Source of the DNA: Bacillota bacterium
Lineage (GTDB): Bacteria > Bacillota > Clostridia > Lachnospirales > Cellulosilyticaceae
Assembly: GCA_023393125.1 (NCBI GenBank)
Contig: JAEWMQ010000097.1
Span: 1-40,549, forward strand
Direction: 5' to 3'
Length of the DNA stretch: 40,549 nucleotides
Below, in pieces: positions 1 through 8,809 of this stretch. Numbering within the stretch: the first letter of the stretch is position 1; every line of letters begins with the position of its first letter. Under the pieces are notes generated by a model, which saw only the letters and a program-made list of their open reading frames with translations, was not told where the DNA came from and ran no database searches. The position numbers and the translations under genes are program-made.

Positions 1-36
1 ATCAGGATATAAATAACTACTACTATATAATACGAG

Positions 37-270
37 GAGGAGGGATATCTGGAAGGGTGACTTGGGAGAATTTTTTAGAGGCACTTGGCGAACGTTTTGG
101 ATGGGTTTTAGCACGAGTGTTTGACCAACGGGAGTTTTCGTGCGTTCATTCAAATAAGTGAGCCTAGTGCATCAAAAAATTTGAACCGCAACACTGGAAG
201 ATAGCCCTTCTCCTCTCATTTCCTCCCTGCAGCCTTCCTCATAAATGCCCCTACAAATTTCTATTTGTTA
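37..270 (+). repeat. Foldback repeat copy 1 (only arm B in window)
   Basis: This is the right-hand part of the large structured repeat found five times in the window. It carries hairpin arm B: GGATATCTGG near 43 pairs at a distance with CTGGAAGATAGCC near 195-207, GAGGCACTTGGC (78-89) with GCCTAGTGCATC (162-173), and the tip stem GCACGA (111-116) with TCGTGC (138-143). It ends in the family terminus CTACAAATTTC at 251-261. Arm A is absent: the bases before 37 do not match other copies, so this copy is either truncated or rearranged, or arm A lies outside the window. It encodes no protein. Confidence 0.85.
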
Positions 271-352
271 TAGAAATATTTTTCACTTTTTATTAGGGAT
301 TCGGTTTCTTGCTAACATATACATAAGTGTAAAAACTAAAATAAAGTTTTAA

Positions 353-593
353 ACCAGAGTCTTAAGGTCTTAGCTTCCTAGCATAGGGTGCACCGGCCAA
401 GACTTTAAGGAGCTCCTCACTCATTGGTTTAGCTTTCATAGTTGCCCAGGTAGGTCCTATTCTATGTCATAGGAATGCTGAGGAGCCATTTTATGCCCTA
501 AGCATAGGTTTATTTAGGTAGCTAAGAAAGTTAATTTCATGAGTCTGGTACACTAAAAAGCCAAAGCTAGGAATTTCCTAACTTTGGCTTTTT
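353..593 (+). ncRNA. ssrS: Candidate structured RNA, 6S-like
   Basis: The region folds as a long closed rod. ACCAGA (353-358) pairs with TCTGGT (544-549). Further in, the CTTAGCT.CCT segment near 369-379 pairs with AGG.AGCTAAG near 517-527. An inner arm pairs CTCCTCA (about 414-420) with TGAGGAG (about 479-485), and TCCTAT pairs with ATAGGA at its tip. A closing stem, a large central bubble and an apical stem over about 200 nt, followed directly by an intrinsic terminator (555-593), is the architecture of Firmicute 6S RNA, which binds housekeeping RNA polymerase. I identify it by shape and length only; no conserved 6S primary sequence was verified, so another small RNA is possible. Confidence 0.45.
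555..593. terminator. Bidirectional intrinsic terminator
   Basis: A strong inverted repeat, AAAAAGCCAAAG and CTTTGGCTTTTT with an inner GGAA/TTCC stem, lies between the 6S-like RNA on the plus strand and the anti-sigma gene that ends at 607 on the minus strand. It has a T tract on either strand, so it can stop transcription from both sides. Confidence 0.8.
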
Positions 594-606
594 GTTGTGT
601 CTCATA

Positions 607-1512
607 TTATTTAATAGATTCAGCCATTTTAATAAGCTGTTCTTTTTCTATTTTCCCGTGGGTACTTATGCCATATAATACACCATCAACCTCCCAGTCA
701 ATACTATTTTCTCCTGTCATAACAGCCTTCACACCGTTAACTTGAACCTCTTCTACTACTTCATCTGTGCCTATAGAATAAGCTGTTTCTTCATCTGCAT
801 ATCTTTGCTGCATGTAAATAGATTCTCCCGTAGCTTGATTAATAAAATATAAATCGATATACTTACTATCCTTTACTTCTTTATCAGCTTCCTTATAAAA
901 CTCTGCACGGTCAAATACATATCCCTCTGGCAAATAAGAAGGTAACTTGACTTCAAAACAAGTATATTGATTTAATAAACTCTTATCCTTTACAACTAAA
1001 ACATTATTTGCCTTAGATAAAGCTGCCTCTTTCTCTGTAGTCAATGCCCCTGTATCCATATCAATATCAACAATCTTTTCTCCATCTTTTGTGTAAACGG
1101 CTTCAACCTCTTCGCTAAATGTAGTAACAGGCTTTCCTTCTTGGTCAAATAGTTTGCCTTCTAATACTTCTGGAAGTGAATGGCCTTCTATATCTGGCAT
1201 TTCATATTGAACGACTTCTATATTATCTAAGGAGATTATTTTCACAATGCGCTCCATCACTTCTTTAGCAAATGCAGTCTGTGATAACAAAGCTGTTCCT
1301 ATTAATGCTGCCGCTACTATACCTGATATCTTCTTCATATTAATTGTTTTCTTCATCACTATAGCCTCTTTTCTATTTACTTTGGTTAAGACATCCCTTC
1401 TCACTTTTTCTTTATTGCTTACAAGGCTAAAATCTTGATTATATAATTGAGATTCTAATGCCTGAATCTCTCTATCCAAATCATCTGCATTCTTTTTGTT
1501 TATAGCTCTCAT
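607..1512 (-). CDS. Membrane-anchored anti-sigma factor with DUF4367-like domain
   Basis: This 301-residue protein has a short polar N-terminal region (1-60), one hydrophobic segment at about 62-82 (ISGIVAAALIGTALLSQTAF), and an extracellular domain. The C-terminal part (about 185-300, with LPSYLPEGYVF and a final GKIEKEQLIKMAESI helix) resembles DUF4367 domains, which are common in proteins encoded beside ECF sigma factors. Its start lies 32 nt inside the preceding sigma factor gene, so the two are co-transcribed and probably translationally coupled. The inferred role is to hold the sigma factor at the membrane through the N-terminal segment until the outer domain senses a signal. The family is recognised from layout and motifs; the signal is unknown. 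Confidence 0.75.
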   Translation of the reverse strand: MRAINKKNADDLDREIQALESQLYNQDFSLVSNKEKVRRDVLTKVNRKEAIVMKKTINMKKISGIVAAALIGTALLSQTAFAKEVMERIVKIISLDNIEVVQYEMPDIEGHSLPEVLEGKLFDQEGKPVTTFSEEVEAVYTKDGEKIVDIDMDTGALTTEKEAALSKANNVLVVKDKSLLNQYTCFEVKLPSYLPEGYVFDRAEFYKEADKEVKDSKYIDLYFINQATGESIYMQQRYADEETAYSIGTDEVVEEVQVNGVKAVMTGENSIDWEVDGVLYGISTHGKIEKEQLIKMAESIK

Positions 1513-2062
1513 AATTTTCCTCCTCTAGCCTTGTTTTTATTTTTTTAAGGGCACGAAATAAAATGACACTTACATGTTTTTCATTAAGATTCATTAAAAT
1601 TGCAATCTCCTTATTAGAGAGATTCCCACCATACTTATAAGCGATTATGTTTCTTTCACGTTCATTAAGCTTTGTTATAGCTTTCAGTATTTCCGCCTGC
1701 TGCTCCATTTCTAAAATGATACATTCGGGATCTTTATCCTTAGATATTGTTTCAAAGACATGCTCTAGGGACTCCCATGGATACTTCTTTCTGCTCCTAT
1801 AGTAATCATTCATAGTATTTCGCACGATTGTAAATAGCCATACCTCAAATTTTCCTTTATCAACTGTGTAAGTATGTAGTTTAGTAAATACTTTTTCAAA
1901 GGCTTGGCTTGTTAAATCTTCTGAAACACATTGATTATGCGTTCTATAATAATTGTAGTTATAGACTCGTTTGTAATATGTCTCAAAGATATATGTAAAA
2001 TCTAAAGACTCTACTTTTTGCATAGCCTCTAAAACTCTAGTATTTGGTATTGTCTGCTGCAT
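1481..2062 (-). CDS. ECF-type RNA polymerase sigma factor
   Basis: This 193-residue sigma-70 family protein has region 2 at about 20-95, with FETYYKRVYNYNYYRT, the AFEKVFTKL helix and the -10 recognition helix FEVWLFTIVRNTMNDYYRS. Region 4 is at about 125-180, with the helix-turn-helix LSNKEIAILMNLNEKHVSVILFR. There are no regions 1 or 3, as expected for an extracytoplasmic-function sigma. The start is supported by GGGGAGGA about 8 nt upstream. The gene overlaps the downstream anti-sigma gene by 32 nt. A TGAAACTT box at 2101-2108 (minus strand) could be the -35 of an autoregulated promoter, but no convincing -10 accompanies it. Confidence 0.9.
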   Translation of the reverse strand: MQQTIPNTRVLEAMQKVESLDFTYIFETYYKRVYNYNYYRTHNQCVSEDLTSQAFEKVFTKLHTYTVDKGKFEVWLFTIVRNTMNDYYRSRKKYPWESLEHVFETISKDKDPECIILEMEQQAEILKAITKLNERERNIIAYKYGGNLSNKEIAILMNLNEKHVSVILFRALKKIKTRLEEENYESYKQKECR

Positions 2063-2363
2063 TTACTCTTCCTCCCCTTTAATGAAGTCACCCCTTAGCT
2101 AAGTTTCACTTCATAAGCTAATACGCATTACCTGCTCTTTTACTACATACAAAGTAAATTTTTTATTTTAACCCTTTTAGTTATTTTTCTTATTAACCAC
2201 CTATAATAATCTCTCATTTCCTATTTATAGAATAAGCTCATATTAAACCTTCGTCTAGCTCTTACTATTTCAGGCTATTGCTATGAAAATCAGTATGCTT
2301 ATTTCTCTTCTTGTCAAAGCTTTCCTAATATAGCTTATCTAGAAATATAATCACTAAAAATAA
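2063..2363. other. Gene-free upstream region of the sigma operon
   Basis: No open reading frame or RNA gene is visible. The part next to 2063 should hold the sigma factor promoter; the only hint is TGAAACTT (minus strand, 2101-2108), which resembles ECF -35 boxes. The remainder is AT-rich without clear repeats. Confidence 0.4.
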
Positions 2364-2410
2364 AAGGGTTATTACAATAGTGACTTCAATCACTACTGTA
2401 ATAACCCTTT
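2364..2410 (-). terminator. Terminator of the MATE exporter gene
   Basis: AAAGGGTTATTACA pairs with TGTAATAACCCTTT and an inner TAGTGA/TCACTA stem extends it. On the minus strand it is followed by a T-rich tract. It lies about 90 nt after the stop codon of the MATE gene. Confidence 0.8.
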
Positions 2411-2497
2411 GTTTTATTACTTATTATTTATACACAGCTTCTCTATTTAAAGCTTTATTTATTCACATATTATACCCACAAATGTGATTTACTTACT

Positions 2498-3910
2498 TTA
2501 AGCCTCTTGGCTAGCTACCACTTTACCGAGTTCTACTGGAGTATCATTTATAGATTGCCCTTGTGCTATAATACTCTTTTCTTTCCATTTCCCTTGAGCA
2601 TAGCGTATACAACTAATACCTGCTGTTAAAGTCCAAGTGAAGCCTGTTGTAAACCAAATACTTAGCATCCCAATGCCCGGTACCAAGGTAAGTGGTTTTG
2701 CAAAACCTACTCTTCCTCCTACTTCAACAAAACCTGATAGCATAGCAAAATTAACATCTCCAGCACCATTAAGTACATTTCTTGTTACATAAATCATACC
2801 TAAAGCTGAATAGAATACACTAGTAATACGAATACCCCTTGCTCCTTCTATAATAACTTCTTGGTTATCTGTAAAGAGTCTCATAATCGTTTCTCCACCA
2901 AGCCATGCTACAGGTAGCATGATAATACTAAATAGGATGCTAATTAAAGTTCCTGCCCAGAAACCTTTCCTTACTCTATCTACTTTACCTGCTCCAATAT
3001 TTTGTCCTGTATAAGTAGCAATTGCAGCACCTAAAGAAGCAAATGGTTGCTGTACTAATTGTTCAAAACGTGATTCTGCAGTAAAGGCAGCTACAATTGT
3101 TGGTCCAAATCCATTAACTACTCTTTGAAGTACAACACATGAAACAGCAATCATAGCATTCTGAAGCGCTACTGGTAAACCTAAGAAAGTGCACTGTTTG
3201 AAAATATGTAAATCTGGTACATATTCCTTAATCGGCATCTTAAAGATAGGTACCTTTAGCCAAGCATATACCAAGCAACCAATGGCTGCTATAATCTGTG
3301 CAATAACAGTGGCTATAGCTACACCTAGGACAGCCATCTTAAATACAATAACAAATAATAAATCTAAGCCTACATTGACTATACATGCCACAGCCAAGAA
3401 TATTAGTGGTGTTTTTGAGTCTCCTAAAGCTCTCAGTATTGCTGCGACTCCGTTATAAATAGCAACTGCTATAAGTCCACCACAAGTTACTTGCAAATAT
3501 AAAACAGCATCATCTAACATGACATCTGGTGTTTTTAACATAATCATAATAGGCCTTGCAGTCATAATCCCTATGATTCCCATAACTAACGCACTAGCAA
3601 CCATAACATACAGTGAAGTAGCTATAGCTTTCTTTACTTTTTCTATTTCTCCTGCACCAAAAAATTGAGAAATTACAATGCCTATCCCGGCTGCTAAACC
3701 AAAGCTTAGAGAGAAAAATAAAAAACCAATCGATCCCGTAGCTCCTACTGCGCCCAAAGCATTTTCTCCTACAAACTTTCCTACAATAACTGTATCTGCC
3801 ATATTATACAGTTGCTGAAATAAGTTTCCTATTAACATAGGAATAGAAAACATTAATAATAGCCTCGTTGGGCTACCTTTAGTCATATCCTGTGTATAAC
3901 CTCTCGCCAT
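2498..3910 (-). CDS. MATE family multidrug/Na+ antiporter
   Basis: The 470-residue protein is strongly hydrophobic with about twelve membrane segments arranged as two related halves, the usual MATE size and layout. The N-terminus MTKGSPTRLLLMFSIPMLIGNLFQQLYNMADT is a hallmark of the MATE family, including the conserved P, Q and NMADT residues of the first helix, followed by a VGKFVGENALGAVGATGS loop. The second half repeats the pattern (FLGLPVALQNAMIAVSC, then FGPTIVAAFTAESRFEQL). It likely expels cationic compounds in exchange for Na+ or H+ at the cytoplasmic membrane. It appears monocistronic, with its own terminator, and is divergent from the amidohydrolase gene. Substrate cannot be read from sequence. 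Confidence 0.93.
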   Translation of the reverse strand: MARGYTQDMTKGSPTRLLLMFSIPMLIGNLFQQLYNMADTVIVGKFVGENALGAVGATGSIGFLFFSLSFGLAAGIGIVISQFFGAGEIEKVKKAIATSLYVMVASALVMGIIGIMTARPIMIMLKTPDVMLDDAVLYLQVTCGGLIAVAIYNGVAAILRALGDSKTPLIFLAVACIVNVGLDLLFVIVFKMAVLGVAIATVIAQIIAAIGCLVYAWLKVPIFKMPIKEYVPDLHIFKQCTFLGLPVALQNAMIAVSCVVLQRVVNGFGPTIVAAFTAESRFEQLVQQPFASLGAAIATYTGQNIGAGKVDRVRKGFWAGTLISILFSIIMLPVAWLGGETIMRLFTDNQEVIIEGARGIRITSVFYSALGMIYVTRNVLNGAGDVNFAMLSGFVEVGGRVGFAKPLTLVPGIGMLSIWFTTGFTWTLTAGISCIRYAQGKWKEKSIIAQGQSINDTPVELGKVVASQEA

Positions 3911-4264
3911 AATTCCCTCTCCTCCAAGCCATCATTCAAAGTCTAGCTTTATTTTCCCTATCAATTTACATATTATAAGCACTGACCTAACCATAGTCAA
4001 TTGCCATAACCCTTATTTTCATGTGTATTCGTATACTCTTTTTCAAACTTTATTACTTACAATCTATAATCTCTCTTCTTTTTATGTTCACCACATTAAT
4101 CTCTTTGATCTAAACCTTTTAGTATATTAGTCCTATTCATTATAAATCTGAGGCATATGGTTAATATTAATACTAATCTTTTGTTTGTCTTTACTTATTA
4201 ATTAAATCTACGAAAGGTCATAAGCCTATAGACACACTATAGGTTCTATGTAAGGGTGATTACT
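3911..4264. other. Divergent promoter region, no gene
   Basis: This AT-rich stretch separates the MATE gene (minus) from the amidohydrolase gene (plus) and should carry both promoters. No coding frame, structured RNA or clear operator palindrome is visible. A short ATAGGTTCTATG sequence precedes the amidohydrolase start. Confidence 0.4.
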
Positions 4265-5869
4265 ATGAATGATTTACTTTTCTTTAATGGTGATATTTTA
4301 ACTTTAGAATACCCACTTTACACAGAAGCCATTTGGATTAAGAACGGAAGAATCCAAAAACTCGGAGCCAAGGAAACTTTACTAAAGGAAATCGATCAAA
4401 CTACTACGCAAATTGATTTGCAAGGTAAAACGCTAATGCCTGCTTTCATAGATGCGCATAGTCATTTCTCCGGGTACGCTAGCAACTTGCTTCAAGTTAA
4501 TGTAGAAAATGCTACTAACTTTCAAGAAATTGCTGATGCTATTAAGACCTTTATTAAAGAAAAAGCAGTTCCAGAAGGTAAATGGATACTTGCTGAAGGC
4601 TATGATCAAAATAACCTCTTAGAAAAAGCACATCCCACTAAAGAACTCCTAGACTTAGCTGCTCCACTTAATCCCGTTGCCCTTCGTCAGCAATCTGAGC
4701 ATATGGGCGTTTTCAACTCTCTTGCCCTAAAGGCCTTAAACATTACTCCTGATACACCTAATCCTAGCGGAGGTCTTATTGCTAAAAAGGATGGACAACT
4801 TACTGGCTATCTAGAAGAGAATGCCTTTATCCACTATATTCAGGAAGTTCCCATGCCTTCTACTGAAGAACTTACTAAAGCCTTTATAGATGCCCAGGCA
4901 TCGTATTCTAGTTATGGTATTACTACTATGCAAGAAGGTATGATTGTTGACACCCTAGTTGATCTCTTACAAATGCTACAACGCACTAAGCTACTTAAAC
5001 TAGATTTAATAGGCTTTATTGATATTAGTCACCGTAAAGATTTATTGATGGATTTCAAAGACTGTATCAAAAAATATGATCATCATCTAAAAATAGGAGG
5101 CTACAAGATTTTCTTAGATGGTTCTCCTCAAAGTCGTACAGCTTGGATGCTCAATCCTTATAAAGATTCTACAGATAAGGGATATCCAACTCATACGGAT
5201 GAAGAGGTAGAAGAGCTAGCTGAAATAGCTATTACTGACCATATGCAACTTCTAGCTCACTGTAATGGGGATGCTGCCACAAAACAATATATTACTGCTT
5301 TTGGCAAAGCTACGGATAAACTAAAACCCGATTATAGCATTAGACCTGTTCTTATTCATGCTCAATTTTTACCTGAAGTTCAATTAGATGATGTGAAAAA
5401 ATTAAGTATGATACCGTCCTTCTTCTTAGCTCATGTTTATCACTGGGGAGATACACATATCAAGAACTTCGGCTTTGAACGCGCCAGTAAGATTAGTCTT
5501 GCAGCTTCTGCCTTAAAAAAGAATATCCTTTTTACACTCCATCAAGATTCACCTGTTATCGAACCTGATATGCTAGAAACTATTTGGTGCGCTGTCAATC
5601 GTATTACTAAATCAGGTGTTGTACTTGGCGTGGAGGAGAGAATCTCTCCCTTAGAAGCTATCAAAGCAGTTACTATTAATGCTGCTTATCAATACTTTGA
5701 AGAAAATGAAAAAGGTAGCTTAAAGGAAGGCAAATTAGCAGACTTAATTATTTTAGACCAAAATCCTCTCAAAGTAGATCCCATGGACATTAAGGATATT
5801 AAAGTCCTTGAGACCTTTAAAGAAGGAGAAAGTATTTTCCTTCATCCTACGCAAAAACCTTTAAGCTAA
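4265..5869 (+). CDS. Amidohydrolase family protein, YtcJ-like
   Basis: The 534-residue metal-dependent hydrolase has the YtcJ/amidohydrolase_3 layout: a small N-terminal beta domain (about 1-58), the metal-binding HxH motif in DAHSHF (H65, H67) that opens the TIM barrel, later HCNGDAA and HAQF histidines, an LHQDSPV aspartate motif, and a C-terminal return to the beta domain with GSLKEGKLADLIILDQNPL, which closes nearly all members. The family cleaves C-N bonds of amides or cyclic compounds; the true substrate is unknown. An upstream in-frame GTG at 4256 exists, but AAGGGTG sits at proper distance from the ATG at 4265, which I therefore use. It is a single-gene unit ending in a strong terminator. 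Confidence 0.88.
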   Translation: MNDLLFFNGDILTLEYPLYTEAIWIKNGRIQKLGAKETLLKEIDQTTTQIDLQGKTLMPAFIDAHSHFSGYASNLLQVNVENATNFQEIADAIKTFIKEKAVPEGKWILAEGYDQNNLLEKAHPTKELLDLAAPLNPVALRQQSEHMGVFNSLALKALNITPDTPNPSGGLIAKKDGQLTGYLEENAFIHYIQEVPMPSTEELTKAFIDAQASYSSYGITTMQEGMIVDTLVDLLQMLQRTKLLKLDLIGFIDISHRKDLLMDFKDCIKKYDHHLKIGGYKIFLDGSPQSRTAWMLNPYKDSTDKGYPTHTDEEVEELAEIAITDHMQLLAHCNGDAATKQYITAFGKATDKLKPDYSIRPVLIHAQFLPEVQLDDVKKLSMIPSFFLAHVYHWGDTHIKNFGFERASKISLAASALKKNILFTLHQDSPVIEPDMLETIWCAVNRITKSGVVLGVEERISPLEAIKAVTINAAYQYFEENEKGSLKEGKLADLIILDQNPLKVDPMDIKDIKVLETFKEGESIFLHPTQKPLS

Positions 5870-5880
5870 TATGGATGCCA

Positions 5881-5930
5881 AAAATAAGCTAGTTATAGAT
5901 ATTCCTTTTATCTATAACTAGCTTATTTTT
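5881..5930. terminator. Bidirectional terminator
   Basis: A nearly perfect 20-bp stem (AAAATAAGCTAGTTATAGAT against ATCTATAACTAGCTTATTTT) with a 10-nt loop lies between the convergent amidohydrolase and U32 genes and has T tracts in both directions. Confidence 0.85.
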
Positions 5931-5963
5931 CTATATCTATGAAGCCCTTCTTCTAGAAATGAC

Positions 5964-6920
5964 TTAAAATCTCACTTCTGGATAATAACAAGACAACCCT
6001 AATTTACACATCATGACTCTCTCCTCAGGAAAATACATACGATCTAAAAATTCCTTCTCGCAGTTACATGTTTCTACTAAATCTATATTGTCTTTGACCA
6101 CCCTTATATCCTGGCAAATATACTGCCACTCATCAGATCTGCCTACGATTTTACAGGCTTTAATCCCCATCTTAACAAATTGATAGATGGAACATAGCCC
6201 GCAGGCATAATTATGAAAAGAACTGTTATAAATCATATCATTTAGTTCCATATTATTTCTACTATGAAAATCCTTGTCTTTAAGTAATAGCTCTTTTCCT
6301 GCCTTCTTAATACTACTACAAATAGAACAGCGTTCCTTACGATGCAAACCAAGACAATTAGAGTCAGAAAAACTACAACCATTTCTCATCATAAATACTT
6401 CATACTCTGCGCCTGGTACTGCTTCTTTGATAGCTTCTATTTCAGAAATAGCTAAATCTCTAGGCAGGATAATTCTTTTAGCCCCTTTTTCATAGTAAAA
6501 CTTAGCAATATCCTCATTGTACACGCCGCTAATGGTGCTAATAACAGAAGGAACACCTATTTCTTTTGCAATAATGACCTGCTCTATACATGAAACAATA
6601 ACACCATCAATGCTCGCTTCTTTTAGACGTTTAAAATAATGTTTCATCCGTTCTAATTGTTCACCTGAATAAAGGCTGGAATTAAAGGTAATATAAATTT
6701 CTTTTTCTTTACTTTTAACATCCTTAATAATTTCCATAACAGTTTCTAAATCATATGGATTAGATATCTCTTTAAAGCCTGACATACGGTTAATATCTGC
6801 AAACTCACCGAAACGCTGACTCCAGTCTTCATCATAAAATCCTATATAGAATTCACCTGCACCTGCTTCGATATAATCGTCTATATGCTCTAGATTATTA
6901 AGTGGCACTAATACTTTCAT
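5964..6920 (-). CDS. U32 family Fe-S protein, UbiU-like partner
   Basis: This 318-residue protein belongs to the peptidase U32 family (TIM barrel). It starts with MKVLVPLNNLEHIDDYIEAGAGEFYIGFYD, equivalent to the U32 opening in which the chain enters the barrel at GADEFY.G. Cysteines C182, C189, C198/C201 and C240/C243 follow the spacing of the four-cysteine cluster of UbiU-type proteins, which ligate a [4Fe-4S] cluster. Further cysteines lie at 256, 269, 285, 287, 305 and 311, more than usual. Its ATG overlaps the upstream stop by 4 nt, with GGAGGT upstream. UbiU/UbiV act as a pair in oxygen-independent hydroxylation; clostridia lack ubiquinone, so the substrate here is something else or the role differs. 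Confidence 0.75.
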   Translation of the reverse strand: MKVLVPLNNLEHIDDYIEAGAGEFYIGFYDEDWSQRFGEFADINRMSGFKEISNPYDLETVMEIIKDVKSKEKEIYITFNSSLYSGEQLERMKHYFKRLKEASIDGVIVSCIEQVIIAKEIGVPSVISTISGVYNEDIAKFYYEKGAKRIILPRDLAISEIEAIKEAVPGAEYEVFMMRNGCSFSDSNCLGLHRKERCSICSSIKKAGKELLLKDKDFHSRNNMELNDMIYNSSFHNYACGLCSIYQFVKMGIKACKIVGRSDEWQYICQDIRVVKDNIDLVETCNCEKEFLDRMYFPEERVMMCKLGLSCYYPEVRF

Positions 6921-7756
6921 TGGCCTACCTCCAAATCAATAGGAAAATATATATTTCTTATATGATCTATTTCATAAGTAGTACACTCACGGTTTTCAAA
7001 ATAGATGGTCTTGCCTAGTCTCAGCCATTCTCTATTATCTTCTAAATTGTACCTGATTACATGAGAACTACATTCATGGGTACATGGGGTATTGGGTCTA
7101 AACTTTTTAGCAATCTCTTTATCAAGAGAAGCATACTCACAAATATGTCCTGTAGTCATATAACAATATGGACTATGAATACCAACAGTAAGCCACTTTG
7201 GAGATTCACTTAAATTAATGCCTGTATGAGTAGGATCAAACTCAATTCCTTTTACCTCGAAGTATTTTATAAGCTCTAGCATATAATGGTTAAAGATTTT
7301 AGGATTTAAAACTTCATTAAAATACCCTTCATATCTTGGATCTCTATAGTCTTTAGCAAACAATCTCCCTAAATAAATAGGAGCCTCGTAGGTGTCCTTC
7401 ATATAAACTAACATACCATAATCATTCACCACTATCTCATCTATAAGTGGCTCTATCCAACCTTTGATTTGTTCTATCTTTTGCTTTCCTCTTTCCAAAT
7501 CCTTTTGTGAGAAAGTAGGAATGACAAGGGAGATAGAAACTTTTTCTTGCTTACAAAGTAACTTCAATTCTTCTAGCATTTCTTTTGATTGATGAAGAAA
7601 ATATTGACTACAAAAATAAGAGCCTATATAAATACGCTCACACTTTTCAAAACCAGCTACTTGAGTGGCTTTATCTATCATCTTGCCTAAGTCTGGTGTG
7701 CATTCATACAAATGATGCATAATATCACACAGATTCAAACAGTTCAACTGACTCAT
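6917..7756 (-). CDS. U32-like Fe-S protein, UbiV-like partner
   Basis: This is a 279-residue protein related to U32/UbiV proteins. Evidence is the early RIYIGSYFCSQ segment (matching the UbiV YLGE..CSKR element with its first cluster cysteine), the IDEIVVNDYGMLVYM segment (U32 proteins carry a similar VND.G.L strand), and a late cluster C206, C225 and C229, with C198 nearby, giving a plausible four-cysteine [4Fe-4S] site. An in-frame GTG at 7774 is rejected because the AGGAG ribosome site lies inside that extension, 8 nt before the ATG at 7756. It is first in a two-gene operon and overlaps its partner by ATGA, a coupling typical of obligate heterodimers. The exact reaction is unknown. Confidence 0.65.
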   Translation of the reverse strand: MSQLNCLNLCDIMHHLYECTPDLGKMIDKATQVAGFEKCERIYIGSYFCSQYFLHQSKEMLEELKLLCKQEKVSISLVIPTFSQKDLERGKQKIEQIKGWIEPLIDEIVVNDYGMLVYMKDTYEAPIYLGRLFAKDYRDPRYEGYFNEVLNPKIFNHYMLELIKYFEVKGIEFDPTHTGINLSESPKWLTVGIHSPYCYMTTGHICEYASLDKEIAKKFRPNTPCTHECSSHVIRYNLEDNREWLRLGKTIYFENRECTTYEIDHIRNIYFPIDLEVGQ

Positions 7757-7938
7757 TACTTTTACTCCTAACACTTTTCTGTTCTTAAAAATTCTTTATT
7801 CTGTCTTAATGATAACTCTATGTATCATTTCCTAATCGCTCCAAAACTATTCGCTTCTCTCGCACCCAAAAGCTCTCTAGACCCTTTTCATGTCATATCC
7901 TATTATTTATTGTGAATAAGTATATTTTTAGATTCTAG

Positions 7939-7967
7939 TTGTAAAACGCTACACCATATGTTAGACT
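7939..7967 (+). promoter_or_regulatory. Putative promoter of the GNAT gene
   Basis: TTGTAA (7939-7944) and TAGACT (7962-7967) are 17 nt apart, a reasonable vegetative promoter, about 30 nt before the AAGGAGGT ribosome site of the acetyltransferase. Confidence 0.45.
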
Positions 7968-8000
7968 ATTCAAATTAATCTTTTTTAAGGAGGTCGTTTT

Positions 8001-8561
8001 ATGAATCACTTAGGTACTGTTACATTAGAAACACCACGTCTTATATTAAGAAAGTTCATCTTATCAGATGCAGAATGTATGTATAAAAATTGGACTAATG
8101 ATCATGAAGTTGCTAGATTTCTAACCTGGCCTACTCATTCTAGCGTACAAGATAGCCATGATATTATTTCTTCATGGATTAATCAATACTCTAGTACGCC
8201 AACTTACCAATGGTGTATTGAACTTAAAGAAACTCATGAACCTATTGGTACCATCAGTGTAGTTCATATCCGCGAAGAAATTGAGTCTGTTGAAATAGGC
8301 TATTGTATTGGCAAGAATTTCTGGAATAAAGGCCTTACCTCAGAGGCTTTTACAGTAGTTATCAGTTTCTTATTTGAGCAAGTAGGTGTTAACCGCATTG
8401 AAGCTAGACATGATATCAATAATCCTAACTCTGGAAAAGTAATGATGAGGTGTGGTTTAAAATATGAGGGAACTAGACTCATGGCAGATAGAAATAATTC
8501 CGGTATCTGCGATGTAGCCCTTTATGGACTTCTTGCTAGGGACTATATACCTACCATCTAG
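8001..8561 (+). CDS. GNAT family N-acetyltransferase, RimJ/RimL type
   Basis: The 186-residue protein begins with LETPRLILRKFILSDAE, the standard N-terminus of RimJ/RimL-type acetyltransferases, and continues with IGTISVV, VEIGYCIGKNFWNKGLTSEAF (strand 4 and the acetyl-CoA pyrophosphate loop) and RIEARHDINNPNSGKVMMRCGLKYEG, the conserved asparagine/GL.YEG end motif. Such enzymes transfer acetyl groups to N-terminal amines of ribosomal proteins or to small molecules; which one cannot be told. AAGGAGGT lies 8 nt upstream of the ATG. It appears monocistronic. Confidence 0.9.
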   Translation: MNHLGTVTLETPRLILRKFILSDAECMYKNWTNDHEVARFLTWPTHSSVQDSHDIISSWINQYSSTPTYQWCIELKETHEPIGTISVVHIREEIESVEIGYCIGKNFWNKGLTSEAFTVVISFLFEQVGVNRIEARHDINNPNSGKVMMRCGLKYEGTRLMADRNNSGICDVALYGLLARDYIPTI

Positions 8562-8682
8562 TTAAAATAAACCCTTTACTTTTGATAGCAAAACCTAGAA
8601 TCATGGCTATATGCCCCCTCACTCTATCTCCTTACTTACTTTTAGAAGGTAACTGGTATACAGCATTTCTTTTAGAAAAATA

Positions 8683-8783
8683 AAGAGACTGCTACGAACT
8701 TACATTAGACACAAAATTGTGCATAAGCAAATCAATTGCTAAGTTGCATCTTGTGCTTAAGTGTTATTTCGCTACAGTCTCTT
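8683..8783 (-). terminator. Long imperfect hairpin, terminator of the DUF2812 gene
   Basis: AAGAGACTG at the left pairs with CAGTCTCTT at the right, and the pairing continues imperfectly inwards for about 45 nt (CTACGAA with TTCGCTA, ACACAA with TTGTGCTTA). On the minus strand the stem is followed by TTTATTTTTCT. The arms are far longer than a normal terminator, so the site may also be a degenerate foldback element. Confidence 0.6.
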
Positions 8784-8809
8784 CTATCCAACATCTTTTT
8801 ACTTTAAAA

